A stretch of DNA of 64,000 nt from Oscillospiraceae bacterium (GCA_024404315.1 JAKSQD010000001.1:54894-118893), one strand, 5' to 3'; shown: positions 50,399-59,874, numbered from the stretch's first letter. The notes: generated from the letters alone by a model not told the origin. Numbers and translations are program-made.

Positions 50399-52645
50399 TC
50401 AGCCTTTTCCTCTGGTGACGCTCATCACGCCGCCGACACTGCTGATTTTGCGAACGACCGTTTCCAAATCATACCGGTCTTTGACACAGAGTATCACAGA
50501 CACGGTGGCGTAGCCGTCCGGCAGACCACGGGCATTGATACCGTCTGTGCGGACACGAGCGGCAGACAATGCGGCGGCTACATCCAAGAAGAGGTTGGGA
50601 CGATCCTTTGCGTAAACCTCCAAAGTGGTGCGGAATTCCTTCTGCTCTCGCTGCTGAGCCCACTGCACGCCGATCCAGCGTCCAGGAGCCGTAGTCTTTC
50701 GAGCCTTGGGCGAAGCGTTGGCGCAGTCCGTCCGATGCACCGACACGCCAAAGCCCTTGGTGACAAAGCCAATGATGGGATCGCCGGGGACGGGGGCACA
50801 GCACTTGGCAAACTTGACCAGGCAGTTTTCCACACCCTCCACGATTACGCCGCTCTTAGAGACGGTTCGTTTTTTCTCTTTCGGCTCGTCGGCGGGGAGG
50901 TTGGTTTTGACGTGGAGATCCTGCACCTCATCCCTCTGCTCCTCTACGAGCAAATCACTGACGGCAGCGGCTTCCTTTTGTTCCTTGATGATGGCGTTCA
51001 TCTCGCCCTTGACCCGGTTCACCGCCTTCATGGAAGTCATACCACCGTAGCCAATGGCGGCATAGAGGTCATCCAGGGAGTTATACTGCACTTTTTTCAG
51101 GATGCGAGGCAGATTTTCTTCAGTGGAAATCTCCTCCATGGTCAAGCCGTTGCGCTTGAGCTCGGCCTCAAATGCGCTGCGGCCATTGAGAATGTTTTCG
51201 GTGCGGCGCTCCTTCTTGAACCACTGACGAATTTTATTGCGTGCCTCGTTGCTCTTGGCCAGCTTGAGCCAATCACGGCTGGGGCCTTTTGCGGCCTTGG
51301 AGGTCTGAATTTCCACAATATCGCCGTTTTGCAGCTGGGTGTGGAAGGGAACGATGCGGTTATTGATTTTGGCACCAATCATATGGTTGCCCACGGCGGA
51401 ATGAATGGAATACGCAAAGTCAATGGGGGTGGAACCGGCGGGCAAGCCTTTGATTTCACCGTTGGGCGTGAAGACAAACACCTCATCAGAGAAGAGATCC
51501 ACCTTCAAGCTCTTGACGAACTCCTCCGCCTCGGTGTCCTGCTGGCTTTCCAGAAGGCGGCGCACCCACTCATAGGTCTGCTCGCTGCCAGCGCCTTGAC
51601 CGCCCTGCTTGTACTTCCAATGAGCGGCAATGCCGTATTCCGCCGTTTCGTGCATCTCCCAGGTGCGAATCTGCACCTCAAAGGGAATGCCCTCCCGACC
51701 AATCACCGTAGTGTGAAGGGACTGGTACATATTGGGCTTCGGGGTGGAGATATAGTCCTTAAAACGCCCCGGCACCAGATTGAACATATCATGCACCTGA
51801 CCCAAGGCATTATAACATTCTGGCACATTGTCCACAATGATACGCAGAGCATAGAGGTCAAAAATTTCGTCCAGCGTCTTGTGCTGGGTGAACATTTTAC
51901 GGTAAATGGAATAGACGTGCTTGGAACGGCTGGTGATGGTGCAGCGGATGCCCTCTTGTTTCATGCGCTCCTGAATGCGCTCTTGGGTATTGGCCAAAAA
52001 TTCCTGATGACGGCTGAACCGACTGGAAAGGGTATCCTCAATTTCCTTGCAGCCCATGGGATCCAAGTAATGAATGGAATGGTCTTCCAGCTCGTATTTC
52101 AGCTGAGACATACCCAAGCGGTGGGCGATGGGAGCGTAAATCTCCATGGTTTCCAGGGATTTTTCTCTCTGCTTCTTGGGTGTCTGGTACTGCATGGTGC
52201 GCATATTGTGCAGACGGTCGCAGAGCTTGACCAAGACCACCCGAATATCCTTGCTCATGGCCATGAGCATCTTGCGGAGATTTTCGCTCTGCTTTTCAAT
52301 GACAGAGTTATATTTAATCTGTGAGAGCTTGGTAACACCCTCCACCAGGTCGGCGACCGGCTCCCCGAACAGGCGGGCAATATCCTCATGGGTGCTGCTG
52401 GTGTCCTCAATGCAGTCATGCAGAAGCGCCGCCAGAAGAGATTCCGTGTCCAGCTTCAAGTCAGCGATGATATCCGCAACGGCCAGCGGGTGGGTGATAT
52501 AAGGCGTGCCATCCCGCCGCATCTGCTTGGAGTGCTGCTGATCGGCATACTGGAAAGCAGAATAAAGCAATTTTGTGTCAAGATTGGGATTGTAAGCCAG
52601 CACTTTTTCTTCCAGTGCTTGATAGCGTTCCAGTATAGGGTCCAT
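50399..52645 (-). CDS. relA: Bifunctional (p)ppGpp synthetase/hydrolase, RelA/SpoT family
   Basis: The 748-residue alarmone enzyme contains, in order, an HD hydrolase domain (YITHPLAVADI, LLHDCIEDT), a synthetase domain (SRSKHVYSIYRKM, FDLYALRIIV, STPKPNMYQSLHTTV), a TGS domain (EVFVFTPNGEIKGLPAGSTPIDFAYSIHS), and C-terminal zinc-finger-like (VKFAKCCAPVPGD) and ACT domains. Both catalytic halves keep their key residues, so it should make and degrade (p)ppGpp in response to uncharged tRNA on the ribosome. The start at 52645 follows TTGGAGGTGTCGTATT. A small palindrome lies just upstream, between it and recJ. Confidence 0.96.
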   Translation of the reverse strand: MDPILERYQALEEKVLAYNPNLDTKLLYSAFQYADQQHSKQMRRDGTPYITHPLAVADIIADLKLDTESLLAALLHDCIEDTSSTHEDIARLFGEPVADLVEGVTKLSQIKYNSVIEKQSENLRKMLMAMSKDIRVVLVKLCDRLHNMRTMQYQTPKKQREKSLETMEIYAPIAHRLGMSQLKYELEDHSIHYLDPMGCKEIEDTLSSRFSRHQEFLANTQERIQERMKQEGIRCTITSRSKHVYSIYRKMFTQHKTLDEIFDLYALRIIVDNVPECYNALGQVHDMFNLVPGRFKDYISTPKPNMYQSLHTTVIGREGIPFEVQIRTWEMHETAEYGIAAHWKYKQGGQGAGSEQTYEWVRRLLESQQDTEAEEFVKSLKVDLFSDEVFVFTPNGEIKGLPAGSTPIDFAYSIHSAVGNHMIGAKINNRIVPFHTQLQNGDIVEIQTSKAAKGPSRDWLKLAKSNEARNKIRQWFKKERRTENILNGRSAFEAELKRNGLTMEEISTEENLPRILKKVQYNSLDDLYAAIGYGGMTSMKAVNRVKGEMNAIIKEQKEAAAVSDLLVEEQRDEVQDLHVKTNLPADEPKEKKRTVSKSGVIVEGVENCLVKFAKCCAPVPGDPIIGFVTKGFGVSVHRTDCANASPKARKTTAPGRWIGVQWAQQREQKEFRTTLEVYAKDRPNLFLDVAAALSAARVRTDGINARGLPDGYATVSVILCVKDRYDLETVVRKISSVGGVMSVTRGKG

Positions 52646-52675
52646 AATACGACACCTCCAAATGAGTTAGCAATC

Positions 52676-52724
52676 AGAGCCTATCCGCAAATCAGCGGCG
52701 CACCATTCTTGACCGATAGGCTCT
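52676..52724. repeat. AGAGCCTATC palindrome between recJ and relA
   Basis: AGAGCCTATC (52676-52685) and GATAGGCTCT (52715-52724) form a 10-bp perfect stem. On the minus strand the block AGAGCCTATCGGTCAA...GGTGCGCCGCT matches sequence right after the infB stop (278-312). The shared non-coding blocks show that it is a dispersed repeat and not just a local hairpin. Confidence 0.6.
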
Positions 52725-52783
52725 AAAAAGTGAGGTTATCACTTCCGAAAGTTTGTTTTTGAATTGCTCCATGCTACGGCAAA

Positions 52784-54856
52784 TCAAACATGCTCCAGCA
52801 TCTTTCTCAAGCGGCGCATGACGTTGGATTCCTCCAAATCCACCTTGGCGTGACCACGCCGCACGTCAATTTCCACTTGACGGGAGGAAATATTCAGCCC
52901 AATCAATCCCCGTTCCCGGAAAACCTCCAAACAAATCATGGTGGTGGCGCAGGGCATCCGGTATCCGACGTTGGCAGAGATATGCTGGGTCAGGGTAATG
53001 GGCGTTTCCAACAGGGTGGCGGGGCCTCCGGGTCTGGCCAGGTAGCGCCACACGGCCACAAAGTGCTGTCGCTCCGGCATCAAACGGAGCAATTCCTGCC
53101 TGTCGAGCGGCTGCCCCTGCACATAACGCTGATACAGCAGTAAATCCTTTTGCATGGGACTGAGCGTCCGGCGCAGGTCGGTCATCAATAGCTGAACCGT
53201 GCGGAGGCCACGGTATTCGTTAATCTGGGGATAAAACGCCGCATCCAGGCGTTGTCCTGCTTGAAGTCCGCACTCCTGCATGGAAGCGGAGAAGAAAATG
53301 GCATCCATCACAATGCCGTTTTTTTCGATTTGCAGACGGGTATGTTTTCCACAGCCGACGCTCATGCAGCTGACCACCCGAACCCCCTCCAGGAGGAAGG
53401 TGGGACGGGGATTTCCCGCTCCATAAGGCTCCATCCGCTGCAAGGCCTCCACCTGCGGAAGGGTAAGCAGGGTAAAATCCCGCAGTTCAGCGTCAATGCT
53501 TAAATCGTTCTGGCCTCGCTCGCTTTGTGAGATATGGGAGGTAATGGCGGTGATACGGCTGCGAAACTCTGGGATATTCTGCACGGGAATGGTAAATCCG
53601 GCGGCCTGTTCATGTCCGCCGAAGGTATCCAGCAGATCAGAGCATTGTTCCAACGCCTCAAACAGACTGAATCCTTCCAGGCTGGAACGGCAGGAACCCT
53701 TTCCCCGTCCGTTTTCCAGGCAAATCATAAAGGTGGGCAGCTGATACCGCTCCACCAGACGGGAGGCCACAATGCCAATCACGCCCTGATGCCAATTTTC
53801 ACCGGCCAAAATGATGCAATGTTCCCGCATAGAGGGGTGCTGTTCCAACAAAGAGGCACACTGTTGAAAGGTGTCCTGCTCCACCGCCTGACGCTCTCGG
53901 TTTAAATCGCAAAGCTGTTTGGCGTAAAGAAGCGCCTGTTCCTCAGAGCGGGTCAGCAGCAGACGAACCGCCAGCTCCGGGCATCCCATCCGTCCGGCGG
54001 CGTTCAATCTCGGCGCAAGGGAATAACTGATAGAAGTGGAGGTGAGGGTTTTGCCCTCCAATCCCGCCTCTTGGAGCAGCATCCGCAGACCGGGGCGGCG
54101 GGTTTGCATGAGGCGTTCCAGGCCGATGGAGACAATAGCCCGGTTTTCCCCGTTCAGCTCCATCACGTCGGCCACGGTGCCAATGGCGGCAAGGTCAGCA
54201 TAAGAAAGGAACACAGCCTCCCGCAGCTCCACTGGGGTCAGCGCCAGCACCAGCTTGAGGGCAACGCCCACACCGGCAAGCTGCTTGAAGGGATAAGAAC
54301 AGTCCGGTTGATGGGGGTTGACCACAGCCACGGCGCTGGGTAGCTCCGGTTTGCACTCGTGGTGATCGGTAATCACAATGTCAATGCCCATGCTTTTGGC
54401 GTAGAGGGTCTCCTCAATGTTGGTAATTCCACAATCCACCGTGATAATGAGGGAGATTTCCCGCTGTTTTAGCTCCTCTAAGGTTTCTCGGTTGAGGGAA
54501 TAGCCTTCACTGAGGCGGTTTGGCACATACGGCAGAACGTTTCCACCCAGCGTCCGAAGATGAGAGGTCAGCAAACAAGTGGAGGTAATCCCGTCCACGT
54601 CATAGTCACCATAGACACAGATATGTTCCCCGCCTCGAATGGCCTCGGTGATGCGCCGAACCGCCTGTTCCATGCCCGCCAGCTCCATGGGGTCGCACAG
54701 CAGCTCCATTCCGCAGGAAAGCTCCCGTTTGGCCTCCTCCGCCGTGGTACAGCCCCGGCTCTCCAGCACCAAGGCCGTCAGCGCCGGAATTCCGCCTTGT
54801 ATCATTGTCTCCGCCCTGCCATTTGGCGGCTTCAAGTTCCAATTCTTAAATTTCAT
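52784..54856 (-). CDS. recJ: Single-stranded-DNA-specific exonuclease RecJ
   Basis: The 690-residue 5'-3' exonuclease works in recombination and mismatch repair. DHH-domain motifs are VYGDYDVDGITST, ITVDCGI and VITDHHECKP; SYSLAPRLNAAGRMG and the DHHA1 block DTFGGHEQAAGFTI follow, then an OB-fold. The C-terminal region after about residue 565 is the extra domain seen in many Firmicutes RecJ proteins. ATG at 54856 is chosen because GAGG lies nine bases before it; an ATG at 54862 is too close to that site. It heads the recJ-relA-dtd-MBL-hemZ-kinase run. Confidence 0.95.
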   Translation of the reverse strand: MKFKNWNLKPPNGRAETMIQGGIPALTALVLESRGCTTAEEAKRELSCGMELLCDPMELAGMEQAVRRITEAIRGGEHICVYGDYDVDGITSTCLLTSHLRTLGGNVLPYVPNRLSEGYSLNRETLEELKQREISLIITVDCGITNIEETLYAKSMGIDIVITDHHECKPELPSAVAVVNPHQPDCSYPFKQLAGVGVALKLVLALTPVELREAVFLSYADLAAIGTVADVMELNGENRAIVSIGLERLMQTRRPGLRMLLQEAGLEGKTLTSTSISYSLAPRLNAAGRMGCPELAVRLLLTRSEEQALLYAKQLCDLNRERQAVEQDTFQQCASLLEQHPSMREHCIILAGENWHQGVIGIVASRLVERYQLPTFMICLENGRGKGSCRSSLEGFSLFEALEQCSDLLDTFGGHEQAAGFTIPVQNIPEFRSRITAITSHISQSERGQNDLSIDAELRDFTLLTLPQVEALQRMEPYGAGNPRPTFLLEGVRVVSCMSVGCGKHTRLQIEKNGIVMDAIFFSASMQECGLQAGQRLDAAFYPQINEYRGLRTVQLLMTDLRRTLSPMQKDLLLYQRYVQGQPLDRQELLRLMPERQHFVAVWRYLARPGGPATLLETPITLTQHISANVGYRMPCATTMICLEVFRERGLIGLNISSRQVEIDVRRGHAKVDLEESNVMRRLRKMLEHV

Positions 54857-54928
54857 TGTCATTTTCCTCAAAAAATCTGCCTCTGGGGTTCCTCCCACCA
54901 CAGAGGGTACAAAGGGTGTATTTTCCCT

Positions 54929-54957
54929 ATTATAACAAACTCTTTTATTATTGACAA
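54929..54957 (-). promoter_or_regulatory. recJ promoter
   Basis: On the minus strand TTGTCA (54957-54952), a 17-base spacer and TATAAT (54934-54929), 72 bases before the start codon. Confidence 0.8.
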
Positions 54958-55000
54958 TGCCTGATTGGTCATTTTCCCAAATTTGTCTCCCGCTGTCCCC

Positions 55001-55029
55001 TTTACTTTTTGGAAAAGCTGCGCTATAGT
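55001..55029 (+). promoter_or_regulatory. recQ promoter
   Basis: TTTACT (55001-55006), a 17-base spacer and TATAGT (55024-55029), 45 bases before the start codon. Confidence 0.65.
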
Positions 55030-55074
55030 TAAGTTCTGGAAAATTTCTAACAGAAAGACAAGGAGCGTTTTCCC

Positions 55075-56895
55075 ATGACTCCCAGTTCCCTCCTACTGCT
55101 CAGAGAATACTTTGGTCACGCCTCCTTTCGTCCCAGCCAGGAGGAGGCCATTGACCACCTGATGAACGGCCATGACCTGCTGGCTGTGATGCCCACCGGT
55201 GCAGGAAAAAGCGTCTGCTACCAGATTCCCGCCTTGCTGATGGAAGGGGTCACGCTGGTGATCTCTCCGCTGATTTCCCTGATGAAGGATCAGGTGACGG
55301 CTCTGGTGCAAAATGGCATCTCCGCTGCTTATATCAACAGCTCTCTTTCTGGAACAGAATACTATGAGATTCTTCGGCGTGCCGCCGGAGGGGAATACAA
55401 GCTCCTCTATGTAGCGCCGGAACGCCTGCAAACACCCTCTTTCCTGCAATTTTGCGTCAGCATTTCCATTTCGATGGTGACGGTGGATGAAGCACACTGC
55501 ATTTCCCAATGGGGTCAGGATTTCCGCCCCAGTTATCTGAAAATCGCCGATTTTGTAGAGCAGCTTCCTCATCGTCCCGTTCTGTCCGCTTTCACCGCTA
55601 CGGCAACCGAACGAGTCCGCCGAGACATCTTGACCATGCTGCGCCTGCGAACCCCGCACCGCATTGTCACCAGCTTTGACCGGGAAAATCTCTATTTTGA
55701 AGTGCTGCGTCCCTTGGATAAGGAGGCCGCCCTCCTCCGGCTGCTGCGCCAGCGGCAAGGCAGCTGCGGTATCATCTATTGTCTGACCCGAAAAAGCGTG
55801 GAAACCGTCTGCACCTTCCTCCAGGAACGCAATTTTTCTGCCACTCGCTATCACGGCGGCCTTTCCGCTGAGGAACGACAGAGCAATCAGGATGATTTTC
55901 TCTTTGACCGCAAGGAAATTATGGTGGCCACCAATGCTTTTGGTATGGGAATTGACAAATCCAACGTGAGCTTTGTCATCCATTACCATATGCCCGCCAG
56001 CTTGGAGAGCTACTATCAGGAAGCCGGACGAGCTGGACGGGACGGAACCGCCTCCGACTGCATTTTGCTCTTCCGGGAGCAGGACACCCGTTTGGCACAA
56101 TACCTCATTGACCACGCTGACCCGCCGGAGTCCGAGGACAAGGCGAGCAAGGAAATGGCGGAAAGCTTGAAGCGGAACCGAATCCAACGGCTGAGGATGA
56201 TGGAGCACTACTGCACCGGCACCGGCTGCCTGCGTCAATTTCTTCTGAATTACTTTGGCGAACCGTTGGAGCACTCCTGCGGAAAATGCTCCTCCTGTCT
56301 CTCGGGTTATGAGGACATTGACGTAACAGAAGAGGCACAGAAGCTCCTTTCCTGTGTCATTCGGGTGGAGCGAGCCGGATATCAGGCTGAAAAGAATCTG
56401 GTGTTTCAGATTCTGCGGGGCGAATGCACACCCCCCATTCAACAGCTCAAGTTGGACACCCTGACCACCTTCGGCCTGATGAAGGCTGCAAACAAAGCCC
56501 AGCTGGAACAACTGACCCTCCGCCTGGAGGAACGAGGAATGCTCACCACTTCGGGGAAAGCCTTTTTGATTCTCTCCCCCACGGAGCGGGCAAAATCTCT
56601 CCTCTGGGGACGGCAAAAGCTGACCCTTCGCCGCCCGAAAGAGATTCGTCCCATTCGTCCGGCTTCCAAGCCCGGCGTGAATCCGGTGCTCTATCAAAAG
56701 CTGGTGGAGCTGCGCAAAAAACTGGCTCACCGGGAGGGCATCCCCCCTGCTATGCTGTTCAGCGACACCGTTTTGCGGGAAATTTGCCGCCGCCGCCCCA
56801 TCAACAAGAAAGAATTTCGAAAAATCCCCGGTGTTCCCTTCCTGAAAGCCGAAAAATACAGCAAGGATTTTATTGCCCTGCTGCAAAAGGAATAA
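55075..56895 (+). CDS. recQ: ATP-dependent DNA helicase RecQ
   Basis: The 606-residue 3'-5' helicase has the motif 0 region FGHASFRPSQEEAI, Walker A MPTGAGKS (residues 39-46), DEAH box VDEAHCISQWGQDFRPSY, TATATERVRRDI and the motif VI block QEAGRAGRDG. The RQC zinc site shows a cysteine upstream (CLRQFLLNYFG) and CGKCSSC, and a C-terminal HRDC domain begins near residue 530 (VLYQKLVELRKKLAHREGIPPAMLF). The start at 55075 follows ACAAGGAGCGTTTTCCC. It is divergent from recJ, with which RecQ acts in end resection, and ends at a bidirectional terminator. Confidence 0.96.
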   Translation: MTPSSLLLLREYFGHASFRPSQEEAIDHLMNGHDLLAVMPTGAGKSVCYQIPALLMEGVTLVISPLISLMKDQVTALVQNGISAAYINSSLSGTEYYEILRRAAGGEYKLLYVAPERLQTPSFLQFCVSISISMVTVDEAHCISQWGQDFRPSYLKIADFVEQLPHRPVLSAFTATATERVRRDILTMLRLRTPHRIVTSFDRENLYFEVLRPLDKEAALLRLLRQRQGSCGIIYCLTRKSVETVCTFLQERNFSATRYHGGLSAEERQSNQDDFLFDRKEIMVATNAFGMGIDKSNVSFVIHYHMPASLESYYQEAGRAGRDGTASDCILLFREQDTRLAQYLIDHADPPESEDKASKEMAESLKRNRIQRLRMMEHYCTGTGCLRQFLLNYFGEPLEHSCGKCSSCLSGYEDIDVTEEAQKLLSCVIRVERAGYQAEKNLVFQILRGECTPPIQQLKLDTLTTFGLMKAANKAQLEQLTLRLEERGMLTTSGKAFLILSPTERAKSLLWGRQKLTLRRPKEIRPIRPASKPGVNPVLYQKLVELRKKLAHREGIPPAMLFSDTVLREICRRRPINKKEFRKIPGVPFLKAEKYSKDFIALLQKE

Positions 56896-56910
56896 CCATT
56901 GCAAAAGCAA

Positions 56911-56956
56911 AAGCAGAGTCAAACCCGAAGGTCAAACTCTGCTCTTGCTTTCTTTT
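56911..56956. terminator. Bidirectional terminator between recQ and the NlpC/P60 gene
   Basis: AAGCAGAGT (56911-56919) and its complement ACTCTGCT (56936-56943) form the stem, with T-rich sequence on the + side. It lies between convergent genes. Confidence 0.75.
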
Positions 56957-56981
56957 TGTTGTCAGAACGGATGATTAACTA

Positions 56982-59255
56982 TTAACCAAATCTTCTGACG
57001 CTGAGGATTTGCTTATAATGGACGCTGTTATAAGTAATGCCATACTTCTTGCCCAGAGCGGACAGCAGCTGGCCGTTGCCCGCATAGATGCCGACGTGAC
57101 CGCTGTAGCAGACGACATCGCCGGGACGCATATCAGACACACTGACACCACGGCCACAGCCACGAATAGCAGAAGAGCTATGAGGCACGTTGTAACCAAA
57201 GTGACCCAGAACGCTCTTGACGAAACCAGAGCAGTCGGTACCATTGGTCAGGCTGGAACCGCCCCAAGCATAGGGATTACCAGCGAACTGAGACGCATAG
57301 GAAAGGATGGAGCTGCCGGAGCCTCTGCCACTGGAAGAACTGGAGCTGCTGGAGCTGGAAGAACTGCTAGAGCTAGAACTACTAGAACTAGAAGAAGAGC
57401 TGTAGCTGGAACTGCTGGAGCTAGAGCTGGAATAAGAGCTCTGGGCACGCTCGGCGGCGGCACGTTCTGCGGCAGCGGCACGCTCGGCTTCCTCGGCGGC
57501 ACGGGCAGCTTCCTCAGCAGCGGCCTGAGCGGCGGCCTTTTCTTCGGTACTGGCCTCCACATAACCGGCATCCACATAACCGGTCTGACCGGCATAACGA
57601 ACCTTATACCAGCCATACTTCAGGCCGGAGACGGAGAGAATGTAACCATTCGGGATAGAATCCAGCGCTTCAGAATCGGTATCGGGCTTTTCACGGAGGG
57701 TCAAGGCGCTGGCAGTGACCTCGGCGTAGTCAGGATAGGGCTGGAAGCCGTCCTTGCTGGTGGGAGAAGCAAAGGCGCTGCTGATATAGCCGGTGAACTT
57801 CTTGTAGGAAACCAGATACCAGGATCCCACTGCGCCTTGCAGCTTCAACAGCTTGCCCTGGGGAATGGTGGTCAAACGGGTGAAATCGGCACCCGGGCCG
57901 GAACGCAGTGTCAGAGAGGTGCCTGTCACCTGAACATAACCGCCTTCGGGACAGGTATCGGTGACATCGGCATAGCTGGAACGGATATAACCGTTCATTC
58001 CGTTATAAGTACAAGCGAGCCACTTACCATTCTTGGCGGAGCCGGTGACGGCCAAAACTGCACCGTTTTCCAGGTGGGTGAGGGACTTGGACTTGCGGTT
58101 TGTCTTCGCACGGAGATTCAGCCCCTCTGCGTGAATCTTGGCATAGCCGAGCACAGAGCTGTCACTCTCGGTGGTGATGCAGTCAGAATCGACCCAGCCG
58201 CTGACATCCATGTATTCGACCTTATACCAGCCGTCGTCGCTGGCGTAAACATCCACTTTTGCACCGTCGGGAATGACACCGCTGATGGTAGAAGTCTTTG
58301 CAGCCTCGTCACGAACGATGGCGGCGGAAACGGAGCAATTGCCGCTGCCGATGCTGTTGATGTCCAGATACTCACCGGACATATAGCCCTTGAACTTCTT
58401 GCCGTCCTCGTCGTAGTACTTGACCTTCATCCAGCCTTCTTCATCCTCGCCGGGATAGACGATGACGATTTCACCTTCACCCAGCGTAGTGAGAATTTCG
58501 GAATCCGTGTTAGGCTCCTTACGGATGCGGACACCGCTGTCAGACACGGTAGCGGTATAGGAGACGTTTTCAGAGATGGTGGGAGCGGTCGGCTCTTCTT
58601 CCTTTTTCTCTTCTTCGGGCTTGGCCTCCTCAGCAGAAGCATCACCCTGAGAAGCGTCGGCCTCGGGAGCTTCCTCCTTCTGCTCGTCCTGCTTCTGACC
58701 GTCGTCAGGCTTGGTTTCCTCCTGCTTGGGTTCTTCAGGCTGGGTCTGCTCAGGCTCGGTTTCCTCAGAAGGAGTGGATTCTTCCGCTTTGGGCTCTTCG
58801 GTCTTGGGTTCCTCGGAGGAATCGGCTTTTTCAGGCTTGACCTCTTCGGTCTTGGGCTCTTCTGTCTTAGGTTCTTCGGTCTTGGGTTCCTCTGCGGGAG
58901 TATCCTTTGAGGTGTTGGTTTCTTCTTCCTTCTTGGGCTTTTCTTCCTTTTTGGAACCAGAAATCTTCACATAGTCGGCGGCAATATAGCCTTTTTTGGT
59001 CTCACCGGTGGCGGCATAGGTGAACTCAATCTTGACCCAGCCGTCCTCATCGGCTTCCTTGAGCACCTTATACCGATCGCCTTTAGAGGCCATCTGATAA
59101 GCCTCAGAATCAATATCTGCCTTGGTACGGATGCGAACGTCATCACCCACCACCTTGCAGGTCAGGCCATCAGTAGCAAAAGCGGGAGTGACCATTGTCA
59201 ATGCGGTAGCCAGAACCAAAGCCACCGCAACCAATCTTTTTTTGAGATGATACAT
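56982..59255 (-). CDS. Secreted SH3b-repeat NlpC/P60 peptidoglycan endopeptidase
   Basis: The 757-residue protein begins with a signal peptide (KKRLVAVALVLATALTMVTPAFA). One SH3b domain follows, then a long acidic linker with EEPKTEEPKTEEPK repeats, then five further SH3b-like domains (motifs such as GVRIRKEPNTDSE, LNLRAKTNRKSKS, LTLRSGPGADFT, LTLREKPDTDSE). Next come an Ala/Glu-rich helix and a serine tract near residues 590-640. The C-terminal NlpC/P60 domain has Cys675 in GTDCSGFV and His720 in SGHVGIYAG. It should cleave peptide bonds in cell-wall peptides outside the cell. The start at 59255 follows GGAGGTTTCCG. The number of SH3b units is high for the family. Confidence 0.92.
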   Translation of the reverse strand: MYHLKKRLVAVALVLATALTMVTPAFATDGLTCKVVGDDVRIRTKADIDSEAYQMASKGDRYKVLKEADEDGWVKIEFTYAATGETKKGYIAADYVKISGSKKEEKPKKEEETNTSKDTPAEEPKTEEPKTEEPKTEEVKPEKADSSEEPKTEEPKAEESTPSEETEPEQTQPEEPKQEETKPDDGQKQDEQKEEAPEADASQGDASAEEAKPEEEKKEEEPTAPTISENVSYTATVSDSGVRIRKEPNTDSEILTTLGEGEIVIVYPGEDEEGWMKVKYYDEDGKKFKGYMSGEYLDINSIGSGNCSVSAAIVRDEAAKTSTISGVIPDGAKVDVYASDDGWYKVEYMDVSGWVDSDCITTESDSSVLGYAKIHAEGLNLRAKTNRKSKSLTHLENGAVLAVTGSAKNGKWLACTYNGMNGYIRSSYADVTDTCPEGGYVQVTGTSLTLRSGPGADFTRLTTIPQGKLLKLQGAVGSWYLVSYKKFTGYISSAFASPTSKDGFQPYPDYAEVTASALTLREKPDTDSEALDSIPNGYILSVSGLKYGWYKVRYAGQTGYVDAGYVEASTEEKAAAQAAAEEAARAAEEAERAAAAERAAAERAQSSYSSSSSSSSSYSSSSSSSSSSSSSSSSSSSSSSSSGRGSGSSILSYASQFAGNPYAWGGSSLTNGTDCSGFVKSVLGHFGYNVPHSSSAIRGCGRGVSVSDMRPGDVVCYSGHVGIYAGNGQLLSALGKKYGITYNSVHYKQILSVRRFG

Positions 59256-59336
59256 CGGAAACCTCCATGTTTCTCTAATCGGAGGAGTCAGCCGGGGAAT
59301 TCCGGTTTTTGGGTTGTTACTCTTTTCCTCTGAAAC

Positions 59337-59630
59337 TCAGCGGTTGGAAAGGGCACGGGTCAGCCAAACAGAGCCCAAATCCATTGCGGAGTAGAGGCTG
59401 TTCTTTTCGCTCTTGCGAACCACACGATCACGGGACTTCAAGTTGGGGTCGGTCAGCTGGAGCTGAACAGAGACACGGGTAGCCAACTGAAGATCTGAAA
59501 TCTTGCGGGTCTCCAGAACCTGGAGCATAATGATATATTTATCGCTCATGCTTCCGTAATAGATCAGGTTATCTTTTCTGCGGAGCGGACGACCCTTATA
59601 GGTAAGGTTCAGAGTTTTGGAATCTGCCAT
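59337..59630 (-). CDS. 97-residue protein of unknown function
   Basis: The product starts MADSKTLNLTYKGRPLRRKDNLIYYGS and ends in SAMDLGSVWLTRALSNR. It looks soluble, mixed alpha/beta and basic, without signal peptide or cysteines. The YKGRPLRR...IYYGSMSDKYI block resembles small conserved proteins I have seen in clostridial genomes, but I know no function. The start at 59630 follows a strong CGAGGAGGTACTCTC; the longer frame to 59714 includes the promoter. It has a near-consensus promoter with TGTTACA direct repeats, so it is expressed and possibly regulated. Confidence 0.75.
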   Translation of the reverse strand: MADSKTLNLTYKGRPLRRKDNLIYYGSMSDKYIIMLQVLETRKISDLQLATRVSVQLQLTDPNLKSRDRVVRKSEKNSLYSAMDLGSVWLTRALSNR

Positions 59631-59658
59631 GAGAGTACCTCCTCGTAAACTGTAACAA

Positions 59659-59687
59659 ATTGTAACATGTTGTAGTATTTGTGTCAA
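59659..59687 (-). promoter_or_regulatory. Promoter of the 97-residue protein, with TGTTACA repeats
   Basis: On the minus strand TTGACA (59687-59682), a 17-base spacer and TACAAT (59664-59659). Two copies of TGTTACA, one overlapping the -10, lie in direct orientation and could bind a regulator. Confidence 0.75.
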
Positions 59688-59825
59688 CTTAAAATGAACG
59701 GTTTTTTCTGTCAAATGATGGATATTTTGTAAATTCTTTCTAAAAAACCTTACATAGACGCTTCTGCCTCAAAAAAGCGGCTTTTTTACCCAAGCGCTCC
59801 GGCACCGAAATTTCGGCAACAAAGA

Positions 59826-59851
59826 AAGGCCCCTCCGATACAGACGGGCCT
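59826..59851 (-). terminator. Terminator after ireB
   Basis: AGGCCC (59827-59832) and GGGCCT (59846-59851) form the stem; on the minus strand it is followed by TTCTTTG. The + side has a stronger T-run but no gene that needs it. Confidence 0.65.
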
Positions 59852-59874
59852 TTTTTGCGCAAAATAGCAGAGCC

